A stretch of DNA of 64,000 nucleotides from Collimonas arenae. Lineage in GTDB: Bacteria; Pseudomonadota; Gammaproteobacteria; Burkholderiales; Burkholderiaceae_D. How positions within the stretch are numbered: the stretch's first letter is position 1; each line of letters opens with the position of its first letter. Where the stretch lies: contig NZ_CP009962.1 in assembly GCF_000786695.1 (NCBI RefSeq), forward strand, positions 3,968,001 through 4,032,000, given 5' to 3'. The notes under the pieces were generated by a model, which made no database searches, was not told the origin of the DNA, and saw nothing but the letters and a program-made list of their open reading frames with translations. The translations under genes were made by a program, and so were the position numbers. Below, piece by piece: positions 56,062 to 64,000 of the stretch.

Positions 56062-56844
56062 TTACTGTGATACCCGGAACTCGATACGACGATTGCGCGA
56101 GCGCCCGTCGGCCGTATCGTTGGTCATGATCGGCCGGTCCGGCCCTTGGCCTGAGGTGACGATCAGGTCGCCATTGATGCCCTTCTGCGTCAGATAATCC
56201 TTGACCGCATCGGCGCGTGCCTTGCTCAGCGAGATATTGCGTGCCCGCAGTCCCTGGTTGTCGGTATGGCCGATCACTTCCACTTTCTTGTCTTTCAGCT
56301 TCGACAGCGCCGCCGACATTTCATCAAGAATGCTCATGCCCGATGGCGTCAAGGTGGCTTGCCCGCTTTCGAATTCAATGGTGCGGTTAGCCAGCGTCTG
56401 GTCTAGCAGACCTTGCTCAGATGCCGACACCCGCAGACCATTCTTGACCGTGTAGGTTGGGTTTAGATTGCCCGCAATCTCGCTGGCGATTTGCTGCCGC
56501 TGCGCTTCATTGCTGACCTCGCCGTTGATGCTGACGGTATTGCCATCGATTTTCAGTTGGCCGCGGCTGACTTGCTTCAAGCTTGGATTAATCAGTTTTT
56601 GCACATAACCGTTCCAGTTGGCCGGCGCTACCACCGCCCCCACCGAGATCTGGTCGACTACCCGATCCGCACCATACAGTTCCTGCAATTTGCTCAGCGC
56701 GCTCTGCTTGCTGGCTTCGTCCGGCACCGTGCCGCTGACCAGGATCTGGCCAGGTTTGGGGGTCGCGACAGGGGGCGCCACATTTTGTGCCAGCGCCAGG
56801 TTTGACAGCAATAACGATGTCAGGGCAATGCTCAGATAACGCAT
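56062..56844 (-). CDS. T6SS-associated OmpA-like peptidoglycan-binding protein
   Basis: The 260-residue protein has a signal peptide (cleavage near LALA-QN, residue 20), a BON-like region (about 30-140, QILVSGTVPDEASKQSALSK and INGEVSNEAQRQQI) and a C-terminal OmpA domain (145-260) with the peptidoglycan-binding segment EVIGHTDNQGLRARNISLSKARA. It probably anchors the T6SS envelope complex to the cell wall, the task done by a C-terminal domain of TssL in other systems (TagL-like). It lies 3 bases after tagF. Confidence 0.85.
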   Translation of the reverse strand: MRYLSIALTSLLLSNLALAQNVAPPVATPKPGQILVSGTVPDEASKQSALSKLQELYGADRVVDQISVGAVVAPANWNGYVQKLINPSLKQVSRGQLKIDGNTVSINGEVSNEAQRQQIASEIAGNLNPTYTVKNGLRVSASEQGLLDQTLANRTIEFESGQATLTPSGMSILDEMSAALSKLKDKKVEVIGHTDNQGLRARNISLSKARADAVKDYLTQKGINGDLIVTSGQGPDRPIMTNDTADGRSRNRRIEFRVSQ

Positions 56845-56847
56845 GCG

Positions 56848-57834
56848 TCAGGCTCCAATAAATGCTTCACGAAACGAATCATGAGCCGATTTTAACGATA
56901 AGGTGGGTTGCGCCAGATAGCTGGCGATTTTTGTGATGCTGTAGTCGGCCCTGACCTGCTCTTCGACCCAATTGGCATCCTCGAACGAAATATGGTGCTC
57001 CAGTGCGACCTGTGGATCCATGATCGCTTGCAGGGTGCGCGGCGAAGCGCCGCTGAAGCCGATCACCATCGCCGGCCGGTCGTTGATCTTGGTGACGAAG
57101 GTCGCCAGTTCAAAATTACCACGCAACAGGAATGGCGTGATCAGGTGCAGCCAGTAAGACGCCACCAGGTTACGGTACAGAGGATCTTCCGGCAACGGCA
57201 TCACCAGGCTCTTTTCCAGCCGCGAGGAGGCGCTTTCCATCACAGGCTGCAACAAGATGCCTAGCGCAAGTATCAGATGGCGCAAGGAACCCTTGAAACC
57301 GGTACTGCGCAGCATGGCCTCCAATCCACCGACGGTCTGGATTTCCATGAAATCGGTGAAAGCAGCATGATAAGCGCCACTGCCGAGTTGCAAGGGGATA
57401 GCGGTGGCCGTCAGGTTTTGCAAGGAAATGGCTGGATCAGTCGCCGCGATCACATCGGAAGCCTGGGTTTCGAGCCTGTTCCACAGGCGCGAGAAGGCCA
57501 TCGGACTCTTCGCCGTAAAATCCTGCGGCTCATCGATTTCCATGGTGCTGACTGCAAGGAAAGGAAAGCGCCGGTTGGCCTGGTCGTTACTTGCGATCAG
57601 ATGCCCGGCGATGGCGCGCCTGCTGCGCGGACCGACGAACGCGAAGTGCAGCGGACTGACTGCATCGTAGGCGATCTTCCAGCGCGGCTCGGCGGACAGC
57701 AGATCCATGGCTTGCGCCAGCCACTCATCAAGGATCGACACCAGTGGCACATTATCCGTGGCCTTGATGAAATCGCCGCGGCTAGGAATTTTCCCGAAAT
57801 AACCGATATTTGCCAACTTTTCTCCAACGCTCAT
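56848..57834 (-). CDS. tagF: T6SS-associated protein TagF
   Basis: TagF represses T6SS activity after translation in Pseudomonas and Agrobacterium. The 328-residue protein has the conserved opening IGYFGKIPSRGDFIKA and the following LDEWLAQAMDLL and FAFVGPRSRRAIAGHLIASNDQ-like region, here seen as IAGHLIASNDQANRRFPFLA. The C-terminal half is less conserved. No fused PppA phosphatase domain is present, and no Fha or PpkA kinase gene is in this cluster. Its ATG overlaps the stop of tssM. Confidence 0.92.
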   Translation of the reverse strand: MSVGEKLANIGYFGKIPSRGDFIKATDNVPLVSILDEWLAQAMDLLSAEPRWKIAYDAVSPLHFAFVGPRSRRAIAGHLIASNDQANRRFPFLAVSTMEIDEPQDFTAKSPMAFSRLWNRLETQASDVIAATDPAISLQNLTATAIPLQLGSGAYHAAFTDFMEIQTVGGLEAMLRSTGFKGSLRHLILALGILLQPVMESASSRLEKSLVMPLPEDPLYRNLVASYWLHLITPFLLRGNFELATFVTKINDRPAMVIGFSGASPRTLQAIMDPQVALEHHISFEDANWVEEQVRADYSITKIASYLAQPTLSLKSAHDSFREAFIGA

Positions 57835-60800
57835 TGTACTGTTCCCCCTGCAGTTGCTACGCCTACCGCAGCGGCTGCAGTTGCCCCTGTTGTTCCGGTT
57901 GGAGCAGCGGCTGGCGGATTGGATACCGGACTCGCCGCTGTGCCTACGATGGTTTCAGGTAATTTCATGCCACGGAAGCCCTGCCCTTGCTGTGCGCTGC
58001 CATCAGGCGTCTTGGCGCTGACTTGCGGGCTGCTGATGATTTTCAGATTAATCGGCACGGTGATATTTTCGTTGGTCCAGCTGAGTTCGAAGTTGCCGTC
58101 TTTACGCTTACGCACCGCCGTGTTGATCAGGCGCTCCAGGCCGAAGCGGCCGGGTTGGTTGGCGATTTCAACAGTACGGCCGTCAAAAGTAACCGCGGTA
58201 ATACGAGCACCAGCGACACCTTGCGGATTAGGCCAGACAAAGTTGGTCCATTGCGCTTGCGTATTGCGGTAACGCAGTTGCTGGCCATCGATCTCAATGG
58301 TGTATTCGGTGGTGCCGGCAGCCGGCAGCGCCTGGATCTGGAACACCGTTTGCGCATCTGCGGCGCCGCCGCCGGCGCCGGCCGCGGCTGCACTGCTGGC
58401 TCCCAGTGGTGCAACCCAGCGCGAGAAGCTCGACACCATGGTCGGCGACAAGGTGATGCCCATGTCAGCCCAGGTCTTGGCCGCCAATGTATCGCCGCGG
58501 CGCACTACCAATGGCCCCATCGAGGCATTGACGAACTTGGCGATGCTGCCGTCAGGACCAAAAGTCTGGCCGATCTCGGCGCTGGTCGCCTCGATCTTCG
58601 AGTTGGCGGCAAACGGATATTTCTCCGCCAGGGTTTTCTCGAACGGTGCATACACCTGCGCCGCCCAGGTCCGGTTCATCTCTGCTTCGGTCGGCTTAAT
58701 GGTGACGGCAAAAGCCTGGATCAGCGGCCGCACCAGGATTGGACGGATAGCTTGCTTTTGCGAGTCGCTCATGCCAACCAGCATTTGCTCATCGACATAT
58801 TTGAGCGCATCGGCCAACTCCGAACCGTTGCCGTTCAAGGTCTGCTGCATCAGCTGATTAGCGCCAGGGCCGGTATCGCCCTGATTCTTGATCTGGTTGA
58901 AACGGGTGCGCAATTTCGACAGGGTTTCCATGTAGCCGCGCATCAGCGTGGCATTGTTGTCCTTGGCGCTCACCATGCGAGCGACGCCGGAAAATTCCTT
59001 GCCGACCGGCCCCATTGGCGGGGCTGTGCCATCCGCACTGACGTTGGCATTGACGTTGACATTCACGTTCACCCCGGACGGCGCCTGACGCAAGATGGTT
59101 TGCTTGAACCAGGCGACCACACCGCTTTGTGCACGGCCCAGGCTGGTATTCAACAGCGACGGGTTGTCCCAAGAGGTCTGCTCATACACGGCATTGACAA
59201 ATTTGTTGATCGGCGACGTGGATGGATCGCCAAAACGGTTCATCGCCTTGACCGCGTTATCAAATCCGCCAAGATCGGCAATGTTCGCGCCCTGCATGAA
59301 CTTCTGCCATTCCTTGGCGTATTCGGTCTTGTATTGGGTGACCAGCGCTTTCTGGATCTGCTCCGGGCTGCCTTCCAATGTCAGGTCATCGCTGGAAGCC
59401 GTCTTGAGCACCCAGTCGGCGCTTTGCAGTTCTTTGTTAGCTGCTTCCTTGAAGGCGCCCTGGACGAATTTCTCCCACGCCTCACGTGTGAAGGTGCCGG
59501 AAATAGCGTAGCTGCCGACGATCAATTCCTTATCCTGATCGCCAACAATACTGGCCACCGTGATCGACGGGAAGCGGGTCGAAGCGCGCGCCTTGATGTC
59601 CGCATACACGCGATCACGAGCTGCCATACCGCGCACTACGCGGCGCAGATTATCGCGCGACTGGTCAACCAGGGTCAGTTTGCTTTCGATAGTCGGCCAC
59701 GACGGATCATTGATTTGCGACAGATAGAAAGTCATCAGGCGCTCGGCGCTGCGGATCATCTGTTCGCGCGTCATGTTGCCGCGATTGCTTTCCAGCCAGC
59801 CGCGCCAGAAACGGGTCAGCTGATCATTCAGATGACTCGATTCGGCGCGCTGCCGGTCGCTCAGCATCAGATAGGTTTTCAGGGCGTTGTAGCCATCCTG
59901 GACATTCGTCGGCGAGGAATCCTTATATTGCTGGGCAACGCCACTGCTGCCATTGCCAGCCGGGGCTGTAGCATTGCCGCTAGCACTAGCAGCAGGAGCG
60001 GCAGCGCCGCCCGCTGGCTGCCCGGGAGCTGCGGCTGCCGCCCCTGCTGCCGGCAGTGAGGTACTGGTCAACTGCACCGGATGCGACATCGGCTCCAACT
60101 GCGCTGCATGGGCGTTCATCTCCGACAGGAAGGATTCGATATTGGCTGTGACCGGCTTGAGCATGATCTCCTTGACGCCGGCGAAATATTCTTCGCGCAG
60201 CTTCTGTTCCAGCAAATCGCCCTGATACAAGCCGAAGCTCAGCGACAGCGGACGAGTGTTGTCATATTTTTGCAACTGCTCGATACGGTCTTGCAGGATT
60301 TCCATCGCTTCAAAGCGCGATTGCAGGTCAATCCGCTTTTCCTGCAGCTTAATCGCTTTGTCCAGGTCAGCCTGGACGTTGGCGGTCAATTGACGGTTGC
60401 CGATATACGACCAGCTCCAGCCAGCCAGGGCAAGGCCGACGAATGCGGTCGCGGCAAAAAACATGGTGTAGCGCAAACGCGTCTTGTGGCGGCTTGCATA
60501 TTGCGAGACCAGATCCTTGTCGGCAAAAATGACTTTGCGGAACAGGTTGAGCAGAAAGAAGCCATGCTTGGAATGCACTTCCGGACGCTCAAGCGCTTGC
60601 AATTTCAGATCGAAACGTTCGGCAATCCGCTCCGAAGAGCTGCTGATGCCGCTGCCTTCCTGCAAAGCGCTGGTGAAATAGAAACCGCGGAAGACCGGCT
60701 TGAACTGAAACGGGTTTTCTTCAAACAGGGTCGCGATAAACGCGCGCAAAGAACTCTTCACAGCTGCAAATTCGAGCGGGAAAGTGAGCACGCCTGGCGG

Positions 60801-61784
60801 CAAGCGGTCGCCTCGATTCAAGGCCATATTAACCAGGCTGATTTCCTTCAGGCCTTCAAACAACTCATCAAAGCGATCATCGAAATACGACAGCACGTCC
60901 TGACTGCTGGTCTTCCGGCTGTACGGCAACGTTGCGCCCCATACCCGGTCTTTTTCGCCGCGATCCATATCGACGAAAAATTCGGTAAAGCCGGTGATCA
61001 GATCGGCCTTGGTAAACATGACGTAGACCGGTGCAAAAACTTCCAGCTTCTCTGTCAGTTCCTGTACGCGCTGGCGCAGGTTTTTGGCGAGGTTGATGCC
61101 GAACTCAGGACGGTTACCCGCAAGCTCGGCCACGCTGACGGCAATGATGATGCCGTTGATTGGCGCGCGGCTGCGATGCTTTTTCAACAGACCGAGGAAA
61201 CTGAACCACTCGGCGCGATCTTCCTCATGCACCGAATAGCGTCCTGCCGTATCCAGCAGGATGCCGTCGGTTGTAAAGAACCAGTCGCAATTACGCGTAC
61301 CGCCTATGCCCTGCACAATATTGCTGTTCTTGTCGGCCAGCGGAAATTGCAGACCGGAGTTGGCGACTGCCGTACTTTTACCAGCGGCGGGATTACCGAT
61401 GATCATGTACCACGGCAGCTCGTATAAGGCAGTAGCGCCGGATTTTTCGCCGAGCTTGGAATTCTTGATGGTGGAAATTGCTTCCAGCATCCGCTTGCGG
61501 ATGGTTTCAGTCTCGTCGCGACCAACGGTGCTGGGCTTGTCGCTGGCTTTCTCGGCCTGATTTTCCAGCATGTCGCTCAGGTTTTTCGACGCTGTTTTGG
61601 TGCGCTGCTTGCGATACAGCCAGATCAGCCCCCAAATCAGCAGGACTGCTGCCAGGAGTGCAATGACCCAGATGCCGTCGATTTGCAAGGCATCCGCAGC
61701 AAGAAAGAGAAAACAGGCGAGAGCCACAAAGCCGACGATTGCCAGAGTGCGGGTATTCGTCAAAAATTGCCAAATTCGTTGCAT
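57831..61784 (-). CDS. tssM: T6SS membrane complex protein TssM (IcmF)
   Basis: TssM spans the inner membrane and the periplasm, joining TssL to TssJ. The 1317-residue protein has two N-terminal helices (about 13-30 and 36-56), a cytoplasmic NTPase-like domain with Walker A GNPAAGKST (130-138), a third helix near residue 445 and a long periplasmic part ending in the TssJ-binding beta domain (FELSWTNENITVPINLKI). An Ala/Pro/Gly-rich low-complexity piece (about residues 575-615, 59.94-60.06 kb) interrupts the periplasmic part, and the C-terminus is another Ala/Thr/Pro tail. It overlaps tagF by four bases. Confidence 0.95.
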   Translation of the reverse strand: MQRIWQFLTNTRTLAIVGFVALACFLFLAADALQIDGIWVIALLAAVLLIWGLIWLYRKQRTKTASKNLSDMLENQAEKASDKPSTVGRDETETIRKRMLEAISTIKNSKLGEKSGATALYELPWYMIIGNPAAGKSTAVANSGLQFPLADKNSNIVQGIGGTRNCDWFFTTDGILLDTAGRYSVHEEDRAEWFSFLGLLKKHRSRAPINGIIIAVSVAELAGNRPEFGINLAKNLRQRVQELTEKLEVFAPVYVMFTKADLITGFTEFFVDMDRGEKDRVWGATLPYSRKTSSQDVLSYFDDRFDELFEGLKEISLVNMALNRGDRLPPGVLTFPLEFAAVKSSLRAFIATLFEENPFQFKPVFRGFYFTSALQEGSGISSSSERIAERFDLKLQALERPEVHSKHGFFLLNLFRKVIFADKDLVSQYASRHKTRLRYTMFFAATAFVGLALAGWSWSYIGNRQLTANVQADLDKAIKLQEKRIDLQSRFEAMEILQDRIEQLQKYDNTRPLSLSFGLYQGDLLEQKLREEYFAGVKEIMLKPVTANIESFLSEMNAHAAQLEPMSHPVQLTSTSLPAAGAAAAAPGQPAGGAAAPAASASGNATAPAGNGSSGVAQQYKDSSPTNVQDGYNALKTYLMLSDRQRAESSHLNDQLTRFWRGWLESNRGNMTREQMIRSAERLMTFYLSQINDPSWPTIESKLTLVDQSRDNLRRVVRGMAARDRVYADIKARASTRFPSITVASIVGDQDKELIVGSYAISGTFTREAWEKFVQGAFKEAANKELQSADWVLKTASSDDLTLEGSPEQIQKALVTQYKTEYAKEWQKFMQGANIADLGGFDNAVKAMNRFGDPSTSPINKFVNAVYEQTSWDNPSLLNTSLGRAQSGVVAWFKQTILRQAPSGVNVNVNVNANVSADGTAPPMGPVGKEFSGVARMVSAKDNNATLMRGYMETLSKLRTRFNQIKNQGDTGPGANQLMQQTLNGNGSELADALKYVDEQMLVGMSDSQKQAIRPILVRPLIQAFAVTIKPTEAEMNRTWAAQVYAPFEKTLAEKYPFAANSKIEATSAEIGQTFGPDGSIAKFVNASMGPLVVRRGDTLAAKTWADMGITLSPTMVSSFSRWVAPLGASSAAAAGAGGGAADAQTVFQIQALPAAGTTEYTIEIDGQQLRYRNTQAQWTNFVWPNPQGVAGARITAVTFDGRTVEIANQPGRFGLERLINTAVRKRKDGNFELSWTNENITVPINLKIISSPQVSAKTPDGSAQQGQGFRGMKLPETIVGTAASPVSNPPAAAPTGTTGATAAAAVGVATAGGTVQ

Positions 61785-62107
61785 AAGTATCAGTAATTAA
61801 GTAATTGATTCTTTTGAAAGTGATGCAAAGCCGCAAACGCCATCGAGAGCCATGACGATAGCCGTATTCGGAGTCAAATCACCACTGTCGTTGCTTTTAT
61901 GCAACACCATTATTGATCTAACTGTCGTCAGCCGAACCCTATGCGTTTCTACATCGGCCTAAACGGTGAATCTGGATTGCGCTGCATAAATGGCCGTCGC
62001 TTGTTGCACGACTATGCCACCGCATGAAATGCTATCTTCCGATACGATCAATCGCCGTACCATGCCATATCTCTTTTATCGCTTCACGCCATTCAAAAAG
62101 AGCCGCT
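61785..62107. other. Gap between tssM and the M15 peptidase gene
   Basis: These 323 bases show no credible gene and no clear terminator or promoter; the tssM promoter is presumably here on the minus strand. Confidence 0.4.
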
Positions 62108-62953
62108 TTATTTTTTCATTACACCCGGCTTGCGAAACTCTACGTGACCCAGATCCATCATTTTCCAACGTCCGCCCCAGGTCAGGCCAACCGATTCAGC
62201 CACTTCGCCATACAGCTGATATCCGCGCATGGCCCATGGGTCTTTCTCGGTAATCACCAACTTGCCGTTACGCATGAACGCCGAATCTGCCGCCAAGCCG
62301 TACTGGTGATAACTCTGGAACGCCTTGGCATTGGTGACGCTGCCCCCCATCTGAGCCAACGCGTTTTGCCGCTCTGGACTACGATAACCTTCGATAATGA
62401 CCATGTCGTAACCATGCTGTTCTTTCATGATCTTGAAAGTCAGCAGCAAACGCTGGGTAAAATCCGCGTCCAACTGCTGCCAGTTACGACTGGCGGTATC
62501 CAGCATCGGCCGTACCAACGCTACTTCCTGGGTAGTAAACACCTCCGGCGGTAACGGCGGCGGCGGTACTAACTGCTCACCTTCCAGCAACGCAGCAATC
62601 TGCTGATTCACTACTTGCCCAGAATCATCATAGCTACCGAGCATGCCTTTTCCACTCAACATCCACGCAACTAACGGCGGAATCAACACCACCGCCATTC
62701 CTGCGAGCAACATCAAATGATGTTTTTTAACAAACTGCCACGTCGAGAGTCTCGACGCTTGCAGGTTTTGTGTAACGGATTTTGTTGTCCGGGACCGACG
62801 TTCTTTCCAACTCTGGACTTGCACGCCAATTTGCTGCCGCCTCTTGAGCAATGCAGAAAACACAATCTCACGGGCGGCTGGAAACAGCAGCAATCCCGAG
62901 ATGCCGCAAGCAAGCAGAAAATAAAGAGCAACGGCTAAGACCAACGCAAACAC
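62108..62953 (-). CDS. Membrane-anchored M15 peptidase, TagX-like
   Basis: The 281-residue protein has two hydrophobic segments (about 1-24 and 82-103) and a periplasmic M15 peptidase domain with IIEGYRSPERQNALAQMG, the zinc ligands in SYHQYGLAADSAF (His and Asp) and the last zinc histidine in DLGHVEFR. M15 enzymes cut peptide bonds in peptidoglycan stems. In Acinetobacter the T6SS-linked TagX is such an L,D-endopeptidase, thought to open the wall for T6SS assembly; location next to tssM supports the same role here. The exact bond cut is not known for this protein. Confidence 0.85.
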   Translation of the reverse strand: MFALVLAVALYFLLACGISGLLLFPAAREIVFSALLKRRQQIGVQVQSWKERRSRTTKSVTQNLQASRLSTWQFVKKHHLMLLAGMAVVLIPPLVAWMLSGKGMLGSYDDSGQVVNQQIAALLEGEQLVPPPPLPPEVFTTQEVALVRPMLDTASRNWQQLDADFTQRLLLTFKIMKEQHGYDMVIIEGYRSPERQNALAQMGGSVTNAKAFQSYHQYGLAADSAFMRNGKLVITEKDPWAMRGYQLYGEVAESVGLTWGGRWKMMDLGHVEFRKPGVMKK

Positions 62954-62962
62954 CTTTCGTGA

Positions 62963-62999
62963 ATATTACCAAAAAAAAATTATACTTTTTTGGTAATAT
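62963..62999. repeat. 14-bp perfect AT-rich inverted repeat in a divergent promoter region
   Basis: ATATTACCAAAAAA (62963-62976) and its exact complement (62986-62999) are separated by 9 bases. It lies 10 bases before the M15 peptidase start and 9 bases before a -35 box on the plus strand, so it could act as an operator for both genes. Confidence 0.7.
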
Positions 63000-63007
63000 A
63001 TTGCCAG

Positions 63008-63037
63008 TTGACATATTTAGTTGTCAGAGAGTATACC
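63008..63037 (+). promoter_or_regulatory. Promoter of the terminal gene, with TGACA dyad
   Basis: TTGACA (63008-63013), an 18-base spacer and TATACC (63032-63037) stand about 60 bases before the start codon. TGACA (63009-63013) and TGTCA (63022-63026) form a 5-8-5 dyad across the -35 region. Confidence 0.6.
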
Positions 63038-63097
63038 TTATCAAATTGGGCGTCACGTCGGTCTGTGTTTAATACCTGACATATGGAGAATTGTGTC

Positions 63098-64000
63098 TTG
63101 CAACCATCAGAAGAAACTGCGCGTGGCTCCGTAAAACCGAATTTGTTATCGGGATCGACGCCGACAGAAAATACAAGCGGGAGCATCTTGAATGCCTTGG
63201 AGGGCAAAGAGTCTCCGACGAAAGCCATTGCGCAAAAGAAATCTGGCGCATTGCGCGGTGCAATTGCAGTGGTCTTGCTTGCTGCGATTGGCGCAGGGGG
63301 ATTTTTTGCTTGGAATCAACGCAGTAACCAGGATGCTACGGCAGCCAGCTTGCCGGCAACGCCGACGCCAGCGGCCAAAGAATCAGCATCCGCCACTCCT
63401 GCACTCGCGGCCAACACCCCTCAACCCGAGAAAGCCGAATCACAAGCAGCTGTAATCGAAAACGACCCCAGCGCACATCCGGACAAACCCGATGCAAGCA
63501 CCGATGAAACGCCGGTCGATGCTCGCGCCAAACTGACGGAAAGCTTGGAAGCAGGCGTGCCCGTAACCGCCACCTCGCTTAAAAAAGCGCTGGAAGAACC
63601 GAAGCCTGCGAAACCTGTAGTAAAGGGCGTGAATGCGCCGCTGGTGAATCGCAGTACTTCTGAAAAAAAACTCGCGGCTGCACAGAAACCGGTAAAAGCC
63701 GGAAGCGCGCCGGCTGACAGCGACGTGAATATCCTGACCGCGCTGGTATCGCATGGCGACAGCGTGACAGAGCCGCCAAAAACCAAAGAGACGGCGAAGT
63801 CCCGGCAGCAAGCGAAAAGGAAAGCAGCCGAACCAGTGCTCGCGCAAAATACCGCTGACGCGCCGGACATTGTCGAACGCAAAAGCGGCGACAGCACCGC
63901 CGGCTTGCTACAACGTTGCAAACAGCTTGGCATCATCGAAGGCGAACTGTGCCGCTGGCGGATTTGTTCCGGACGCTGGGATACCGATACTGCTTGCAAG
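63098..64000 (+). CDS. Unrecognised membrane-anchored protein, 3' end outside the window
   Basis: The open frame runs to the window end (301 codons). I start at the TTG at 63098 (TTG CAA CCA), because GGAGAA lies 7 bases before it; the ATG at 63083 in the same frame has no ribosome binding site. The protein has a basic stretch and one transmembrane helix (about residues 56-75, GAIAVVLLAAIGAGGFFAW), then about 200 residues rich in Ala, Lys, Pro and Glu, probably a periplasmic linker, and a final segment with four cysteines (CKQLGIIEGELCRWRICSG...C). I do not recognise the family. It is divergent from the M15 gene and may or may not belong to the T6SS cluster. Confidence 0.75.
   Translation, partial: MQPSEETARGSVKPNLLSGSTPTENTSGSILNALEGKESPTKAIAQKKSGALRGAIAVVLLAAIGAGGFFAWNQRSNQDATAASLPATPTPAAKESASATPALAANTPQPEKAESQAAVIENDPSAHPDKPDASTDETPVDARAKLTESLEAGVPVTATSLKKALEEPKPAKPVVKGVNAPLVNRSTSEKKLAAAQKPVKAGSAPADSDVNILTALVSHGDSVTEPPKTKETAKSRQQAKRKAAEPVLAQNTADAPDIVERKSGDSTAGLLQRCKQLGIIEGELCRWRICSGRWDTDTACK

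Noticed and set aside
57987..60059. 690-codon plus-strand frame opposite tssM
   Set aside because: Antisense shadow in a GC-rich gene; no domain features.

Overview
This window looks like chromosomal DNA of a betaproteobacterium of the order Burkholderiales, most likely family Oxalobacteraceae; the genus (Collimonas-like) is inference from gene order and protein style, since no rRNA gene is present. Codon use is moderately GC-rich throughout, except for a clearly AT-rich patch at about 44.0-45.4 kb.

Layout. 0-2.1 kb: the kdsA (partial) and pyrG genes on the minus strand. 2.4-12.2 kb: a DHA2-type MFS exporter, then a tripartite RND efflux operon (outer membrane factor, membrane fusion protein, MdtB/MdtC-like pump), followed by a CusRS-like two-component pair; a CusR-box-like dyad lies upstream of the pump operon. 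12.3-15.6 kb: the SRP RNA gene ffs, ubiD, and a membrane-anchored lytic transglycosylase with a TTG start and a long leader. 15.7-19.6 kb: the branched-chain amino acid ABC transporter genes livHMGF, preceded by what looks like a leader-peptide attenuator. 19.9-30.5 kb: housekeeping genes (ispH, fkpB, radC, rpmB, rpmG, an acyl desaturase, an MscS channel, a phospholipase-D-type nuclease, an RsmB-family methyltransferase, purN), a secreted barnase-like ribonuclease with its barstar inhibitor, and a patatin-like lipase.

30.7-63 kb: one complete type VI secretion system (T6SS). The membrane-complex and baseplate genes tssL-tssK-tssJ diverge from a TPR lipoprotein gene followed by tssB-tssC-hcp-tssE-tssF-tssG-tssH. 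The second half holds tssA, an OmpA-like protein, tagF, tssM and a TagX-like M15 peptidase. Inserted between the halves is an effector module on the minus strand: vgrG, a large TPR protein of unknown function, a PAAR-like/Rhs protein with a GIY-YIG-like C-terminal toxin, and an AT-rich leucine-rich-repeat gene that is the probable immunity gene. A second, non-lipidated copy of the TPR lipoprotein sits upstream of tssA. The window ends inside an unrecognised membrane-anchored protein gene.

How the genes work together: TssJ/L/M form the envelope complex, TssK/E/F/G and VgrG the baseplate, TssB/C the sheath around the Hcp tube, TssA organises assembly, TssH recycles the sheath, and TagX would cut peptidoglycan so that the envelope complex can insert. 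The VgrG-TPR-Rhs-LRR cassette supplies a payload and self-protection. The most unusual observations are the candidate liv attenuator, the toxin/immunity tip, the TPR protein standing where an effector adaptor would be expected, and several strong palindromes at gene ends and promoters.
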